A stretch of 64,000 nucleotides of DNA from Ochromonas danica (lineage: Eukaryota > Sar > Chrysophyceae > Chromulinales > Chromulinaceae). The stretch lies in contig VKHL01000031.1 in assembly GCA_015146655.1 (NCBI GenBank), positions 124,001 through 188,000 of the forward strand, written 5' to 3'. Below, piece by piece: positions 1 through 12,032 of the stretch (position 1 is the stretch's first letter; each line of letters begins with the position of its first letter). The notes below the pieces were generated by a model. It did no database searches and was not told where the DNA came from. It saw only the letters and a program-made list of their open reading frames with translations. The position numbers and the translations under genes are program-made.

Positions 1-2
1 TC

Positions 3-2562
3 AGCGACTTAGAATTATATGATGAACCAACGGACACTCCCGCTGAATGCAATAGCTCAGGCATGTGTGCCGATCTTGGCCAGGTGCAGTATGTGCTCTC
101 CGATAAAACTGGTACATTGACAAAAAATCAAATGGTCGTGCAGTGTTTATCTATTGGCAAACGTGTGTATGGCCAGTTTAAGGGCACGGAAACTACTGGA
201 GGGCAAGATGGGACTTCAGCGAGTGATATTGAGGCTGATACTGAGTTCTATCTTTCAATTGGAGAAGTACAAAGCGTGGGGAGAATGGTGGACGGTAGAA
301 TGGCAGGGGCAATCATGAAGGATTATGAAAAAGATTTAATGCTTCACTTCATGCGTATATTGGTTTATTGTAATACAGGAATGATTATGCCCGCATCAAA
401 TGAGAATGGTGAAGCTAGTAATGACGATACCATTCAGAATGTCAAAGACTTGGAGAACCGATTGCAGGCTGAGTCGCCCGATGAAGTTGCTTTGATTCTT
501 GCTGCTGCTCAGCATTGTGGAGTACTTCTTCGCAGTCGGTCAAGCCTTGAAATTGTTTCTCAAGGTTTGGGCAAGTACTTCTCCAATCCTCTACCCAGTG
601 ACTTCGAGGAAAGAGTGGAAATCTTAGCTGTGAATGAGTTTGATAGTGATCGAAAAATGATGTCTATAGTTATCCGTATTTTAGACTCTAACATCGATGG
701 AAAACAAGAATCTTCTTCTATGGAAGGAAAAGTCTATCTTCTTTGTAAAGGAGCGGATTCTTCCATATTGCGGCAATGTGCGGATATAGGTGGTGCTCCT
801 TACGTTGAGTATTGCAAGACACATATCAACCTTTTTGCTAATACTGGTCTACGAACATTAGCTGCAGCTTATCGTGAAATTTCGCGAGATGAATTGTCAC
901 GGTGGCTTGCAGTTTATGAGAAAGCATCCACGACTATTACAGGAAGATCTGAAGCAATGCATAAGGCAGCCCAAGATATTGAGCAAAATATGATCTTGCT
1001 GGGAGCGCTAGGAATCGAAGATGAGCTTCAGGATGGTGTCCCCGAAGCCATCGGTCTCATGCATGCTGCTGGAATCAATGTATGGATGATTACAGGTGAC
1101 AAAGCTGAGACTGCTATTGCGATCGGCAAGAAGTGTGCATTAGTAAAGCCAGAGAAACACCAGATTGAAAGAGTATTAAACTTGTCGGATGAGCCTCTTC
1201 GTGAGCGAATCAAGCAGCTACATGAATATGTGCTTAAACTTAGCAGAGGAGATATTCCTGTTGCAAGTGCTCTGTCAGGTAAACCTGCTTGCTTTCATCC
1301 GTTTATGCTGCTTTGTATAATTTTCAAATGCGTTTGTAGATGAAGTGCAACCCTCCTTGAAAATCAAAGGAAACACTGGTTCTTCAAATGGAAGCGCTGG
1401 GAAGGCTAAAAAGCAAGAATTAGCGCTGATTATTGATGGACTCTCTTTAGAAAAGCTCTGGGCTATTGAAGAATTGAAGGTAAAATTTGTTGAAATTGTG
1501 CAGTTTGTACCAGTTGTTATCGCTTGCAGAGTCAGTCCGCTGCAAAAGGCAGCGTTAGCCTGCATGGTAAAGACTGCACCTGGCAACCCTGTGACCTTGG
1601 GTATTGGTGATGGAGCCAATGATGTGGGCATGATCCATGAGAGCAGAGTGGGAGTGGGAATTAGTGGAAGAGAAGGAAGACATGCAGCCAACGCTGCAGA
1701 TTTTGCTGTGGCCCAATTCCGATTCATCACTATATTGTTATTTCATCATGGAAGATATAATTACATTCGATGCTCGAAGCTCATATTATATTCATTTTAC
1801 AAAAATCTTCTGCTCGTCTCTGTTCTATTCTATTACTGTGCATACTCTGGTTTCTCTGGCACGGTACCTGTTGAATCCTTGGTCTTTTCGGGATTTAATT
1901 TCTATCTTGGCTGTCCTGTGTTGGCCATCGGATCTATGGACTTTGATGTCCCACGAAGCGAGATATTGAAATTCCCCTTTGAAGCCTACGCAACTGGCCG
2001 CTTAGGAGAGATGCTCAACATCAAGAACATGATGCGCTGGAGTATTCATGCTTTCGTTCAAGGACTCTTAGTTTTTGTCGTGACGACCCGTTTTATAAGT
2101 GGTCCCACGTGGGTGTTCCCAGAAGATGGTTATTGGCGCTTCGATATGTATGGCACAGGTTTCAATCATGTTGGCTCTGGAACAGAGCTTGGCTTGTATC
2201 CCAGCGGATTGCTGATATTCACTGTCATAGTGATAGCAATGCAATTCAAAGTGCTCAATATGGCTGTTACTCCCAATATGATATTTTGGACACTTTGGGT
2301 GTTGTCCATTATGGGGTATTTCTTGTTCATTTGGTTTTACGGTCTGTTCTCTTATATTGATTGGTTTGATGTTGGAGGGATGAGCTTTGCACAGCCCTAT
2401 TTTTGGCTTGCATTGGTCATTGTTATTATCATGCTTGGGATCACTGATCACGTAGCCTATGTTGTGTGGGAAAAGCTGGATCCAAGCTATAGTGAGCTTC
2501 TGGCGCGTAAGTTAGCAAATTTGAATAGTGTGAAGCCCGATGAAAACGACACTATGGTATGA
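3..2562 (+). CDS. P4-type phospholipid flippase, C-terminal part (5' truncated by window)
   Basis: P4-ATPases flip phospholipids between membrane leaflets in the secretory and endocytic system. Exons are 3-1278 and 1340-2562; the 61-nt intron has a GT donor and TAG acceptor and joins the frames exactly. The reading frame is already open at the window edge, so the start and the first membrane segments lie outside. Visible landmarks are the phosphorylation motif DKTGTLT (Asp codon at 102), the nucleotide-domain signatures ESPDEVAL and KGADSSI, then GDKAETAIAIG and GDGANDVGMI, and about six C-terminal membrane helices including the P4-typical run FVQGLLVFVVTTRF. This is the DRS2/ATP8 pattern; the exact subfamily and the CDC50 partner cannot be read here. 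It converges on the oxygenase gene with about 200 bp between them. Confidence 0.93.
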
Positions 2563-2771
2563 TATATTGTATTTAAATACATCTTCCGAGGAGAGAATGT
2601 CAAGCCTCAATGTTGGGAACACGGAGGTGATCGATCGCACAGATTCTGTATATACAGGTACCCCGTATGCTAGCTCACAAGATTAGTTTATCAATCAGAC
2701 TCTTTTCTCGGCTTGTTGAGTGAAGCTTGAAATATTTGAAAAATAAAGTGGTAAAATAATAATTGAAAGTC

Positions 2772-3536
2772 TTAAACGAAGAATCCTTGGTTAAGATCGG
2801 TGGTTGTATCCCATCGACCAATGAAGTTAAAGCTGATGCTAACACGAGGCAACGAGGATAAAGTTGGCAAAACTGAGTGCATTAACCAGCCTGGGAAAAG
2901 AATCATATCACCCAATTGAGGTGTAAAATGTTGAGATCGTCCAAATGGTGGCAATGGTCCACGAGGATCATTCGCTACAAAGTCTCCTGCCCCAGCTGGA
3001 GTTGCTGCATAGAGCACTCCTGACACCATACTGTTCTCATGATGGTGAGCGAGGTGGTAGGAACCATTTGCATGAACGGAAGCCCAAATAGAGAACGCTA
3101 AATCAATATCCAAACCATTCTTAGGCATCATCTCTACTACATTGCTCTGTAGTCCACATTCTTGTAGAAATTTGACTATTTCCTGGTAGAAGAGTTGGAT
3201 GAGAGCATAACGAAAACTATAAGGAGGTTGACAAGAAGTAGTATTCTGAGTGACACACTGCTTGTACAAGAGTTCTTCCTTTTGATCAATTAGATATAGA
3301 TTATCTACTTTATTCATACCATGCTCTGTGTTAACTTGTGCTTGCTTATATCGAGTCAAAACAGAGGTTTCTAGGTCTTTTAGGAACTTCTGATTCTTGA
3401 TTTCATTCTCATTAAGACGAAAGATGTTAGTAGAGTAGATTGGAGTCATCCATAGTTGTCTCATTACACCAGCTGCATTCTCCATCATTGCTGATTGATC
3501 GCTTCGCTTTTGTGATTGAAGGTCGAAGCTCTTCAT
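2772..3536 (-). CDS. Putative 2OG-Fe(II) oxygenase (TIGR02466 type)
   Basis: A single-exon gene of 254 aa with an ATG start at 3536. The C-terminal half has the layout of the small 2OG-Fe(II) oxygenase family: a His-rich segment HLAHHHENSMVSGVLYA that should supply the first iron ligand, and the hallmark LFPGWLMHSVLP followed by an Arg and the strand RVSISFNFIG, which give the distal His and the 2-oxoglutarate-binding Arg. Members are widespread in algae, marine bacteria and phages; substrates are mostly unknown, so none is proposed. No signal peptide or membrane helix is visible. The start lies 112 bp from the start of the divergent zinc-finger/C2 gene, so the two probably share a promoter region. 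Confidence 0.85.
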   Translation of the reverse strand: MKSFDLQSQKRSDQSAMMENAAGVMRQLWMTPIYSTNIFRLNENEIKNQKFLKDLETSVLTRYKQAQVNTEHGMNKVDNLYLIDQKEELLYKQCVTQNTTSCQPPYSFRYALIQLFYQEIVKFLQECGLQSNVVEMMPKNGLDIDLAFSIWASVHANGSYHLAHHHENSMVSGVLYAATPAGAGDFVANDPRGPLPPFGRSQHFTPQLGDMILFPGWLMHSVLPTLSSLPRVSISFNFIGRWDTTTDLNQGFFV

Positions 3537-3648
3537 AAGTTAATAAACACGTTTTCCCTCTTCTTCGCTCAAAAGCAGTTTTCTTATCATTTCCCATCCC
3601 TTTCCTTTATTTCACAGAGAGGACATGAAGATAGAAGAATAAGGTCAA

Positions 3649-6600
3649 ATGCATTCATTTCAACGTAATAAGGAAGCTAGCTTTTGTTTCTTTTGTAGAA
3701 ATCTATGGGATGGATCTATTGGCACATTATCAAACTTCTATTCCTGTCAACTCTGTGGTAAGTGATGCAGTCATTGATAGTTGAGAGGGAAGGAAAAGAG
3801 ATTGATATGATAGAAAACTGAAAACTGAAAGATACTCTTCCTTCCTATTCTTATTCCTATTCCTATTCTCTCATGACATTCACTGACTCTCTCTGCTATG
3901 TGCTATTATGGTGATGAATGTCTTAGGATTGATCACTCATAGTGCTTGTAAGATAGCAGCCAATAGCTGCTTTCCTTGTGATGAGACTTATGTTGCGAAT
4001 CATCCTGGACCATTCAAAGGTAAGATCAAGAATTGCCTTAGTCACTCCTGTTGAGGAAGAAGATGAAAGCGGTGATGTTGATTGACCTGACTGCTGGATA
4101 ATAGGAACTTTGAGATTGCGAATCAAGCATGCTCATGACTTCGGGAACCAAGAAGGCAGTCTATTGGTTAGTTAGGCGTTAGCATATATGATGGCTATAG
4201 ACCATATGATAGTTGAAGTTATCATTGCGTTGCGCTGATTCTGTAGTATGCGCTATGGAAGATTGACAAAGAGAGTGTTCGTTCTGAGATGGCTGTAAGT
4301 TCTGCATATCTCCCTCTACAACGGAAGAGGAATGTCTTATGATAATGGGGTTTTTTGTATTATTAATCAGGTTGCAGGACTGCATGAGTGTATTTGGTTG
4401 ACGGATGCTCAGTCCTCAGTCCCATCACTACCTGTTGATATGAAAGGAGGTGATGTTGCCCACAGTGACATGAGATTTTATGTTTATGTTTTGCTTATGC
4501 TTATTTACGTCTCATGCAGATGAAGGCAATCGAAGCGTTCAGCTAGAGATATGGACTAGCTATCTTGGGTGAGACCTTCTTTTATCCTCTAACAACTTTT
4601 TATATCGTCATTGATCTTTAAAATTCGTGGACTGGTAGATTGTTTGACCAGCTGGTGGCAAAGGCAAACTTTAGTATTCTGCCAATATTATGGCATGCGA
4701 ATTGCAAGATAGAAAGGTATTTCTAGTATTTCGGATATTGCGTGGTTCTCTTCGCTCACAACATCCATAATGCAGGTGGTTTCCCCTCTCGGCAACAAAT
4801 GAGTTTGGAGGTGGTTCTAGAACTCTTGTGGAAGTCGAATTTGTCTCTTCTGCCCCAACCACCCCTAAAATTTCAATGGGTGAAAAACCTTATGATTCTT
4901 CAGTGAATACTGGTTCTAAATGTGACGAGAATAAAAGCAGTCTGGTCATGGCGAAACATCATGCATCCGAACCACAAGCGGCGCTTTTTGATGAACGAAA
5001 GGAAAATGACTTTCTTGATTCATTCGAACCGATGGAGCGTATGAAAGAAGATAGTGAAGGTAGAAATGGATTGCAGTCAGGTGTGGAGCAAAAAGATGCC
5101 AACATATTGATGACAACAGAGAAGACAAGGAAGGATGAGGCTGAGACTCTTGCTCATGTAGATCAGGGAAATAATATAGGTGATGTGAAAGAGGGAAGTG
5201 TTGACGGCGATGCTTTTGATATCAATATACACTCCAATTTGTTGGAGTCAACTCCGTTTTTCTCAACTCTTTCCTCTGAAAGATCTGATGACCCGCGGGG
5301 TCAGACCCTTTCTGTTGCTGTTCCTTCATCTCCTGTTGCCGTTCCTTCTGTAACAACTCCCGCCGATAGAATCTCTGTTTCTTCCGTAGTCTCAGGTTGG
5401 ACCGGAGAGACTATGTCATCTTTTTCAAATTGGTTGTTTCAGTTGGAGAAAGTTGGTCCCCGGCCAACGATTTCAACCACTAGTGCCCAAGCATATTCTG
5501 CCGATTTTGTACATCCCGAGGAAAGCATGAATGCATTACCAGTCACCGTAGAGACTGTTCGTGTGCTTGCTTCTCCGATAGAAACAAAGTCCAATGCTGG
5601 ATATCGCGATAGCTCAAGCAATGAGGCACCAAAGAATGCTATAGATTTAGATTTCCCTGAAAATAGTAACATGGCAGGTCAGCTACACCTTTCTATAGCA
5701 TCCGCTTTCTTATATGACGTTGAAGATGCCGGAGAAGGTGATTACTACCTGCAAGTTCATGCGGAAAGACAGTCCTATACTTCCCACATTATTTACAATT
5801 CAGCTACGCCAATTTTCAATGTATCTTATCACATATCTCTGCCTCATTATCGCAGCAGAGTTAAAGTATGTTTAATGGATGCTTTATCGGATGTCGTAGT
5901 GGGTCAAGTGGAGTTATGGCCCTACATGATTATGCAACGGTTAGCTGATGAGCGTATAGAACATTTTCATTTCAATTACCAGTCTCGTGCTAGCGCTCCG
6001 GTGGAACTCAGGCGGCTCAAACTCAAGAATCCATCAACAGAAAAAGAAGTGGGTCATCTATCAGCCACGATCTCCTTCGAAGAGAACTTCCAAAATCTAT
6101 TTCGATCAATCAACCCACTTTCCGTGCAGCGGAGTCCTCCAGAGGAACTTTCCTTGGAAAGGCTCAATATCCACATTGCCCGCTTTACTGCTATAGTGGA
6201 AATATTTAAAGACATTTATCGAAATTATATGTACATTATGAGCTGGGAGGACCCTTTATTTACACTAATACTGTTTATAATTTTTCTCTATTGCACTATC
6301 CATATCCAAGCTGACTATCAACTGAGTGGTGTTATCTTCGGTATTGTCTTATTTATGACCATAGCGTTTTATCGCAGGAAACATGGATTGTATCGAGAGC
6401 ACTGTATTGCTCGTGGAGCACCGAAAGAGCCTATTCGAAGATATCAACCTATTTCGTATCTTCGTATATCTGTTCTGGGATTCAGACATGGTCATTCCAT
6501 AACAATGATTAGACGACCAATGCTTCGAATATCTTATCTGACTTCAGCAAATGCCGATCCAAACACCAACAATGGACGAAGTAGCGAGGAAGCTAGCCAA

Positions 6601-8363
6601 GACAAGAAAATTGAACATTTTATTGGTTTCCTCGGTAGCCAAGGAGCTGGTTGGGTGGCTACCGATGGGTTGGTGAAGAGCGGCGGTTTGTTCATTTCAA
6701 GCTTTCTTAGACATGAATCGAAGCGAGCAGATCATTTTTTGCATAATGTGATAGATCTGTGGCCAGTGCCACAGCAAGCACGGGGAGCTTATGAGAAAAT
6801 TATGGCTGCTGCACGAGAGGAGGGGGGCTTTTTGCCCGCTCCTCAGCAAGAGGCTTGCTTGCTCTATCCTATTCTGCAACCGCTGCGTCCTAGTATATCA
6901 CTTATTGATTCTCACCCCGACGCAGAAAGCAATAATACGACTAGCAATAGTAACGTGGTGGTTAGTGAAACTAGCGACTTGCATACTGACTCTCCATCTC
7001 ATCTGGACCACGACGGTATTGATCTCAAGATCTTTCTGCCATGGGAGCAACATGATGGATTATTAAAGGTCGCGGTAGCACAAGACCCAACCTCAACATT
7101 GCTAGAGGGTGAAAAAGAGTATGTAGTTATTCCTATCAGATCGCTTGCACAAAGAGCTTTCTATTATCCTGAAGTAGAGAATAGCGACTCAAGCGAGACT
7201 GGCGGTCATTATGAGGCTGTTCAATGGATGAGATGTGCTAATAACATCAAAACCGCCTTGGAGCAGAGCCACTCTATCTTTTGTGATGAGGATCGCAGCT
7301 CTTCTGGACGTCGCAATAGTCGTCCAAACCTGAGCAGCCCTCACCGGTCCGCTAATGACCAAGAATCGGGCCCACAAAAGAAGCAGACAGAGCTCCTTCT
7401 GCGCGTTGGGCTTTACCCAGCGAACCCTCGAACATGTTATGTTCCCACGGATGATGAGAAGCGATCATCAACTATCCTTCAGGAAGCTCTCAGTGAGCAA
7501 GCGGAGGAGACCAGCAGCACCTTCTCTGTGCTATGGAATATACGCGACTATGTCAAGTATGTTCAGAATTGGATGAGCTGGATTCTCGATATGATCGAAA
7601 GTTATAAAAATCTCTTCGTATGGACGCTGCCCAAAAAGACTTATCCTATTTATGTATTATTGGTAATCATATGGATATTGACTGTCTTCATTCCAGGAAG
7701 GTATTTGATTCTGTCGTGGGGATTGTATCAGTTTTTATACATCCTCTTGCCCATACCCGAAGGAGATGAATATATTATATGCTGGGATAATTACTTGCAA
7801 TCCATACCGAATGATGACGACCTTCATCAGGTCTATGCTCAAGAAAGGAAATCTTTTACTGAAGAGAGTTCGAGGTTAAAGAAAGAAAAGCTGCGATCCA
7901 CTTTATTGGGAATATCTTTGCCTTTGCTATGGAGTGGTTCAGTGGAAGTTAAACTTTCATCTGATCATACAGCTGCAAGTGCTGGCACACAAGGTTGGCG
8001 TGCAGTGTATCTGTTGCTTCAAGGCAAGCGCTTCCTTTGGTTTCATTCGATAGATGAGATGGAGGCAGGGAAGTTTCCCATGGGTCAAGTAATTCTAACT
8101 AGAATTGCTAATGTCACTCAAGTTTCACCAGTGGATCTACGAGAGGTATGTTGCAACTGTACTGATTAATTTTGACCAAACTCTATGACTAAGCTCCATC
8201 CCTTGAAAAACAGAAAGGTGACCGTGGCAGCCTTTTGGCGATCTTTGGACAAGATGGCACAGGGAGACCAATTAGACTCACCATAGCCTGTCCTTCAGTT
8301 AATGAGAAGGTGGCTCTGGAGGGATCTGTCAAACAGGTCCTTTCTTCCTTTGGGGAAAGTTAG
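3649..8363 (+). CDS. Zinc-finger / C2 / transmembrane / PH-like membrane protein
   Basis: A nine-exon gene of about 1345 aa. Exons: 3649-3757, 3927-4019, 4105-4166, 4247-4294, 4371-4449, 4520-4568, 4639-4716, 4776-8145 and 8214-8363. Every junction keeps frame and has GT/AG ends. Order of parts: a Cys-rich N-terminal zinc finger (about aa 13-57, CxxC pairs plus HxxC, FYVE/C1-like); a C2 domain (about 68-185) spread over the small exons; a low-complexity acidic stretch; a second C2-like domain (about 470-590); a membrane hairpin (about 665-705); a second membrane hairpin (about 1130-1175); and a C-terminal PH-like fold. Paired C2 domains with hairpin membrane segments recall MCTP or extended-synaptotagmin tethers, so a membrane-contact or lipid-handling role is inferred, not shown. 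The exon 3 boundary is the least certain: a 33-nt alternative intron would also keep frame. Confidence 0.8.
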
Positions 8364-8433
8364 ATGCTGTAAATAGTAAAAATGCTGATAAACTGGATGC
8401 CGGAGAGTTTGATCGGCATTTCCATTTTCTTAT

Positions 8434-9832
8434 TCAAATGACATTGTCAGCAGCTTCTTGGTCATTCAGCTGACACAAAGGGAGAGGAAGGTGAACAGAA
8501 GAAGAGAACAAATTCCAAATTCCAATAGTATGATCTTGACTGGCGGTGGCCATAAGAGAACACTCTTCAGCAGTCAGATCTTGATCCATGGATTGCAGCG
8601 ACTCACCACGAATGAAGCGAACCATTTGGATTGGCTTCCTATGGTGTCGCAGCACGGCAAGAGGTTTATTCTGTTTGGTTTGGAACAATCGGAGAGAGTG
8701 ATCCCACAGTGTTGCTGCCCATACTCTACCATCACATCGTCCACAGAGACTACTAACTCCTGCCAGATAGAATGACGATCATTTTCTACTATTTGAGATT
8801 TAACAATAAACCAAACAATTACCTGCAATAGGGAGATCAAGCCTTTGCGGTGATAGAGAGTCTTGAGACAGAGGAGTTTGACAAATGAAAGGGTCTCCTC
8901 CTCCAGACAGAAGGATGTCTCGTCCGACAATTAGAGAAAGATCAAAAATGGGTTCTTGATGACATCGATTGGTCGCTAACGGTCTGTTTTCAATCAATAC
9001 AAATGTTAATTACCAGGCTGTCGCATCTTGACTTATGAACCTCACCTCATCATTCGCAAGTCAAAAGCCACAATAGTCCCATCTTCATATCCCAAGAAGA
9101 CCATAGGCTGGCTAGCTTTGCATTGTGCTGGTGATGCAAGACTAGTGAGCATTCCTCTATCTTCCTCGCTGGATATAGTCCCAATCGGTGTATCTCCACT
9201 ACGAGTATCCCAAAGCAACGCCTAGTAGACCAAATAGTTGGTTAGCTGAAGAAAGCATAATAACTAACCATTAACAAGCATTTCCTACCATTGCATGACA
9301 GTCTGCAGAGATAAGCATGTGATATGGTGGTCCTATTGACAGATCATTCATTTCATAGATTAGCAATTGGTATTCCATTTTCATGCTTATCCAGTCTTTA
9401 GACTAACCATTTTGTCGTTGACAATCTATTTTACAAAAATGTTGACATCCTGAATATAATCGAATCAAAGGTTTATCATTGTCATGATCAAGAGACCAAA
9501 ATTTAATCCATCCTTCTCTATCTGATCTAATAGCACACACAGAGAAGACAAGAGAAGAATGATTCTCACTTCATACTCACTCAAAATAGAATAACTTGTT
9601 CTTACGTAACAAATTGTTCTTTAGAGAGTGTATGAAGACTCTGAATGGCATAAGAGCTGCTGCTGCTGGCAGAGAAAGTCTGTATGACTTGTCGTTGGTC
9701 TAAACTCCATAGTTTCACCTTCCCATCACCTGCACCAGATAGAAGACGCTTACTATCACAGAAGTCAATAGCATTCACTGCATCATTATGCCCTCGTAGA
9801 ACAAATAAAGGTTGTCCAGTGGAGGTCATCAT
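8434..9832 (-). CDS. WD40 protein, ASA1/GNB1L-like
   Basis: A six-exon gene of 350 aa. Exons in transcript order: 9832-9606, 9526-9408, 9332-9289, 9221-9046, 8983-8823 and 8759-8434. Introns are 62-79 nt and all junctions keep frame. The N-terminal repeat reads LFVLRGHNDAVNAIDF then KVKLWSLD; later blades include EGWIKFWSL, MALLWDTRSGD and EDGTIVAFDLR; the C-terminus has the family segments GVSSLCGRCDGRVWAATLWD and ATASQDHTIGIWNLF. This matches ASTRA-associated protein 1 of fungi and GNB1L of animals, which help PIKK kinases (with the TTT complex) mature. The length is usual for the family. Convergent with the C2/PH gene, 70 bp apart. Confidence 0.83.
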
Positions 9833-10029
9833 TCTCTTTCTTGGATTGTTTGCTTGTGGGAAGGGTGAGAAACGCGTTTATCATCCAGAGGTTGGAGATT
9901 TGATGCAAAATTCAAACAACCCTATTTCTCAACAATCAGAGGGTAGAAGGTGATAGAGAAATCACAGGTAATGATTAGATATCTTATTCTATAAGGATTT
10001 TGGAGGTTAACTGAGTTTTACTGGAAGCC

Positions 10030-10533
10030 ATGTCTACGAGTGAGGTAAACGGAAATGAGTCTTCCCAGCAGCCTGGTGGCAATGGGGACATCCCATTAAA
10101 TACTCTTCGGAAAGTCGTCCGTGCACGAGTTCTACCCATGAAAAGGAGTAGAAACAACAAAACTGATTGGGGTATATGCGTTAGCTTCTACCTGCAAGGC
10201 AACAACAGCAAGAAGAAAGGCCAGCAGGTAGTTAATACCAGTGGTTATGCTACTGGGGAGGCCGCAAAAGCGGACCTAAACGCCTTTGTCAACCTAGTGG
10301 AACTATTTGGTCACGGGCATAAGGCAAAATGGAAGGAGTATCGAGCGTCAAGGGGCTCATCAAGCTCCACAGATGTTATAAGCACACCTCCTCCCCCTGT
10401 GGCTCCACCCATCAACACTGACCAGCTTGTCGCAGACCCAAAACCGAGGAAGCGACTATTGAACGCTTCACAGCTTAAGCAGTACAAAAGACTTCGGCAA
10501 ACTCTTCCTGTTAATCAGGGCGAAAGAAGGTGA
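10030..10533 (+). CDS. Unrecognised basic protein, possible mobile-element remnant (frame 1)
   Basis: An open frame of 167 aa from an ATG at 10030. I do not recognise the family. The protein is basic in its first half (RARVLPMKRSRNNK), contains a compact segment around GYATGEAAKADLNAFVNLVE that might be a small DNA-binding or SH3-like fold, and then turns Pro/Ser rich. A second open frame in a different phase abuts its end. GC content and codon use look higher in GC than the flanking genes, and the pair stands alone between a WD40 gene and a microsatellite. It may be a decayed element rather than a host gene. Confidence 0.4.
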   Translation: MSTSEVNGNESSQQPGGNGDIPLNTLRKVVRARVLPMKRSRNNKTDWGICVSFYLQGNNSKKKGQQVVNTSGYATGEAAKADLNAFVNLVELFGHGHKAKWKEYRASRGSSSSTDVISTPPPPVAPPINTDQLVADPKPRKRLLNASQLKQYKRLRQTLPVNQGERR

Positions 10534-11261
10534 GTCGGTCTGAATATATAGAGTTATTCGTGTTGAAGTCGAATATTGACAACGAGAGATCGGCAAGACT
10601 ACAGAACCTTCTACAGGAGAGTGCCAATACAGCAGCATCTAACTTAGATGAGGACATGGCTAAGTCGCTGCTTCATTTCCGAATCACGATAAGAAGGAGA
10701 CTGCGAGAATTGTATGCGATGCTGGCTGAGGTAGATGGTGCGGCAACTTCAACGGCCCTGTCTATACGGAAGGGCAAAATTAGGCAATATCTGTTTATAT
10801 CTGCTGACAAATCTCGTGGCGATAAGGATTATGAGCTAAGTGAAGTACAGATGGTTAAACTGACGCAGCAGCTTCGTGCTGTATCATCTGTCTTGATGCA
10901 GCTCAGAACCAAATACACCGAAGAACTGCTGATGCTTCTGGAGTTTAAGGACAAGTACCTTGCCTCGAGGGTTTTAGATAATGACGATGATGGAGGAGAA
11001 GCTGAGGAGGAGGAGGATGTGACTGAGGCAGTTAATGACGCACCGCAAGATATTCAAGCGTTTAAGGATCTGCGGATGCGCCATCTGACCGAGTATAGCA
11101 TGCCAAGTATTGCCGCGAAAGTTTCGGAGTTCGTTCTATTGCACCTCTATGCACCCAGTACTGTTCTGCAGTGGTACAATGAGTTCAAACACAACAACTA
11201 CAAAGGGTTTGCCCCTGACAGAACGGGACAGTGGGATCGCCAAAGCGAGAGAACTGATTAA
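10530..11261 (+). CDS. Unrecognised acidic/coiled protein, possible mobile-element remnant (frame 2)
   Basis: An open frame of about 243 codons overlapping the end of the previous one. It has no ATG at its beginning, so it is either a downstream exon or part of a broken gene. The middle is helical (ARLQNLLQESANTAASNLDE and further heptad-like runs), followed by an acidic tract and a C-terminal segment STVLQWYNEFKHNNYKGFAP then DRTGQW. That last pattern, an aromatic-rich WYxEF followed by GF and a basic Arg-Gly turn, resembles the region before the catalytic domain in some large eukaryotic DNA transposases, but no DDE domain follows. Treated as an unclassified, apparently incomplete element. 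Confidence 0.35.
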   Translation: MSRSEYIELFVLKSNIDNERSARLQNLLQESANTAASNLDEDMAKSLLHFRITIRRRLRELYAMLAEVDGAATSTALSIRKGKIRQYLFISADKSRGDKDYELSEVQMVKLTQQLRAVSSVLMQLRTKYTEELLMLLEFKDKYLASRVLDNDDDGGEAEEEEDVTEAVNDAPQDIQAFKDLRMRHLTEYSMPSIAAKVSEFVLLHLYAPSTVLQWYNEFKHNNYKGFAPDRTGQWDRQSERTD

Positions 11262-11716
11262 GCTCTTTATGATGAAAGAGAAGTTGCTAACGGTGGACCA
11301 CATGACTGTGTAAAGTCAACATTACAATGTTTGCAAATGTGTTTAGAAAGTTGTAGCTTTTGCTTTGTCATTGGCAAATTGGTATAAAAGCAATTAATGC
11401 AAAATGGTTGTAAAATGTCAACAATAAAATCTGTCCTGAAAATATCACACGTAAACTGTGAAACCGCCCAAAATCAATACAGAAAGTATTGCAATGTAAA
11501 AGCAGCATGTAATGTTATACTACTAGTAGTATTTCATTAGGTTCAAGCCAAGATTAAGGCTGTTGTAGCCGTGGTCTTGGCTCCACTGATTTTGGAGGGA
11601 TGGGGTTGAGAAACGCAAACAACCCTTTCATCATCCAGCAGTCAACAAAGTACTGGACTGGTCTGCTGGTAGTAATGGATCTAATAGAGTACTAGATCTA
11701 TCTTATTAAAGTACGC
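11262..11716. other. Intergenic, AT-rich, no gene seen
   Basis: No convincing coding frame. Two short strings here, GAGAAACGC followed by TCATCCAG, also occur near 9870-9895 on the other side of the two unrecognised frames. The match is too short to call a terminal repeat. Confidence 0.5.

Positions 11717-11770
<54 letters not shown>
11717..11770. repeat. (GAT)n microsatellite
   Basis: About 18 uninterrupted GAT units. It lies between the possible element remnant and the 3' end of the SLC35C2-like gene; no gene spans it. Confidence 0.97.
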
Positions 11771-12032
11771 CTACCTTTTTGTTACATTATTTACAAAAGA
11801 AGATGGAAGTAATTGACAGTACAGTATAGTATAGTACAGTGTAGACCATAGTACACAGTATGAACAGTGCAACAATACCAGAGATGGCAACAACCAGGTG
11901 GACCAACAAGACCACGCGCGTCACCTCCTCGACAACTTCCACATAAAACTACTACTACTCTCAACCCTACCCCTCTTTTTTGAAGGAGAGAGATGATTGA
12001 TACTTGGACTGTTTCACATCGAAATATGTGCT

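Noticed and set aside
4020-4104. Two introns (one of 33 nt) instead of one in the zinc-finger/C2 gene
   Set aside because: Both keep frame, but a 33-nt intron is far shorter than others here; one 85-nt intron is simpler.
9869-11640. Terminal repeats bounding the two unknown frames
   Set aside because: Only short shared strings (GAGAAACGC, TCATCCAG, GATTTTGGAGG) in direct orientation, within chance expectation.
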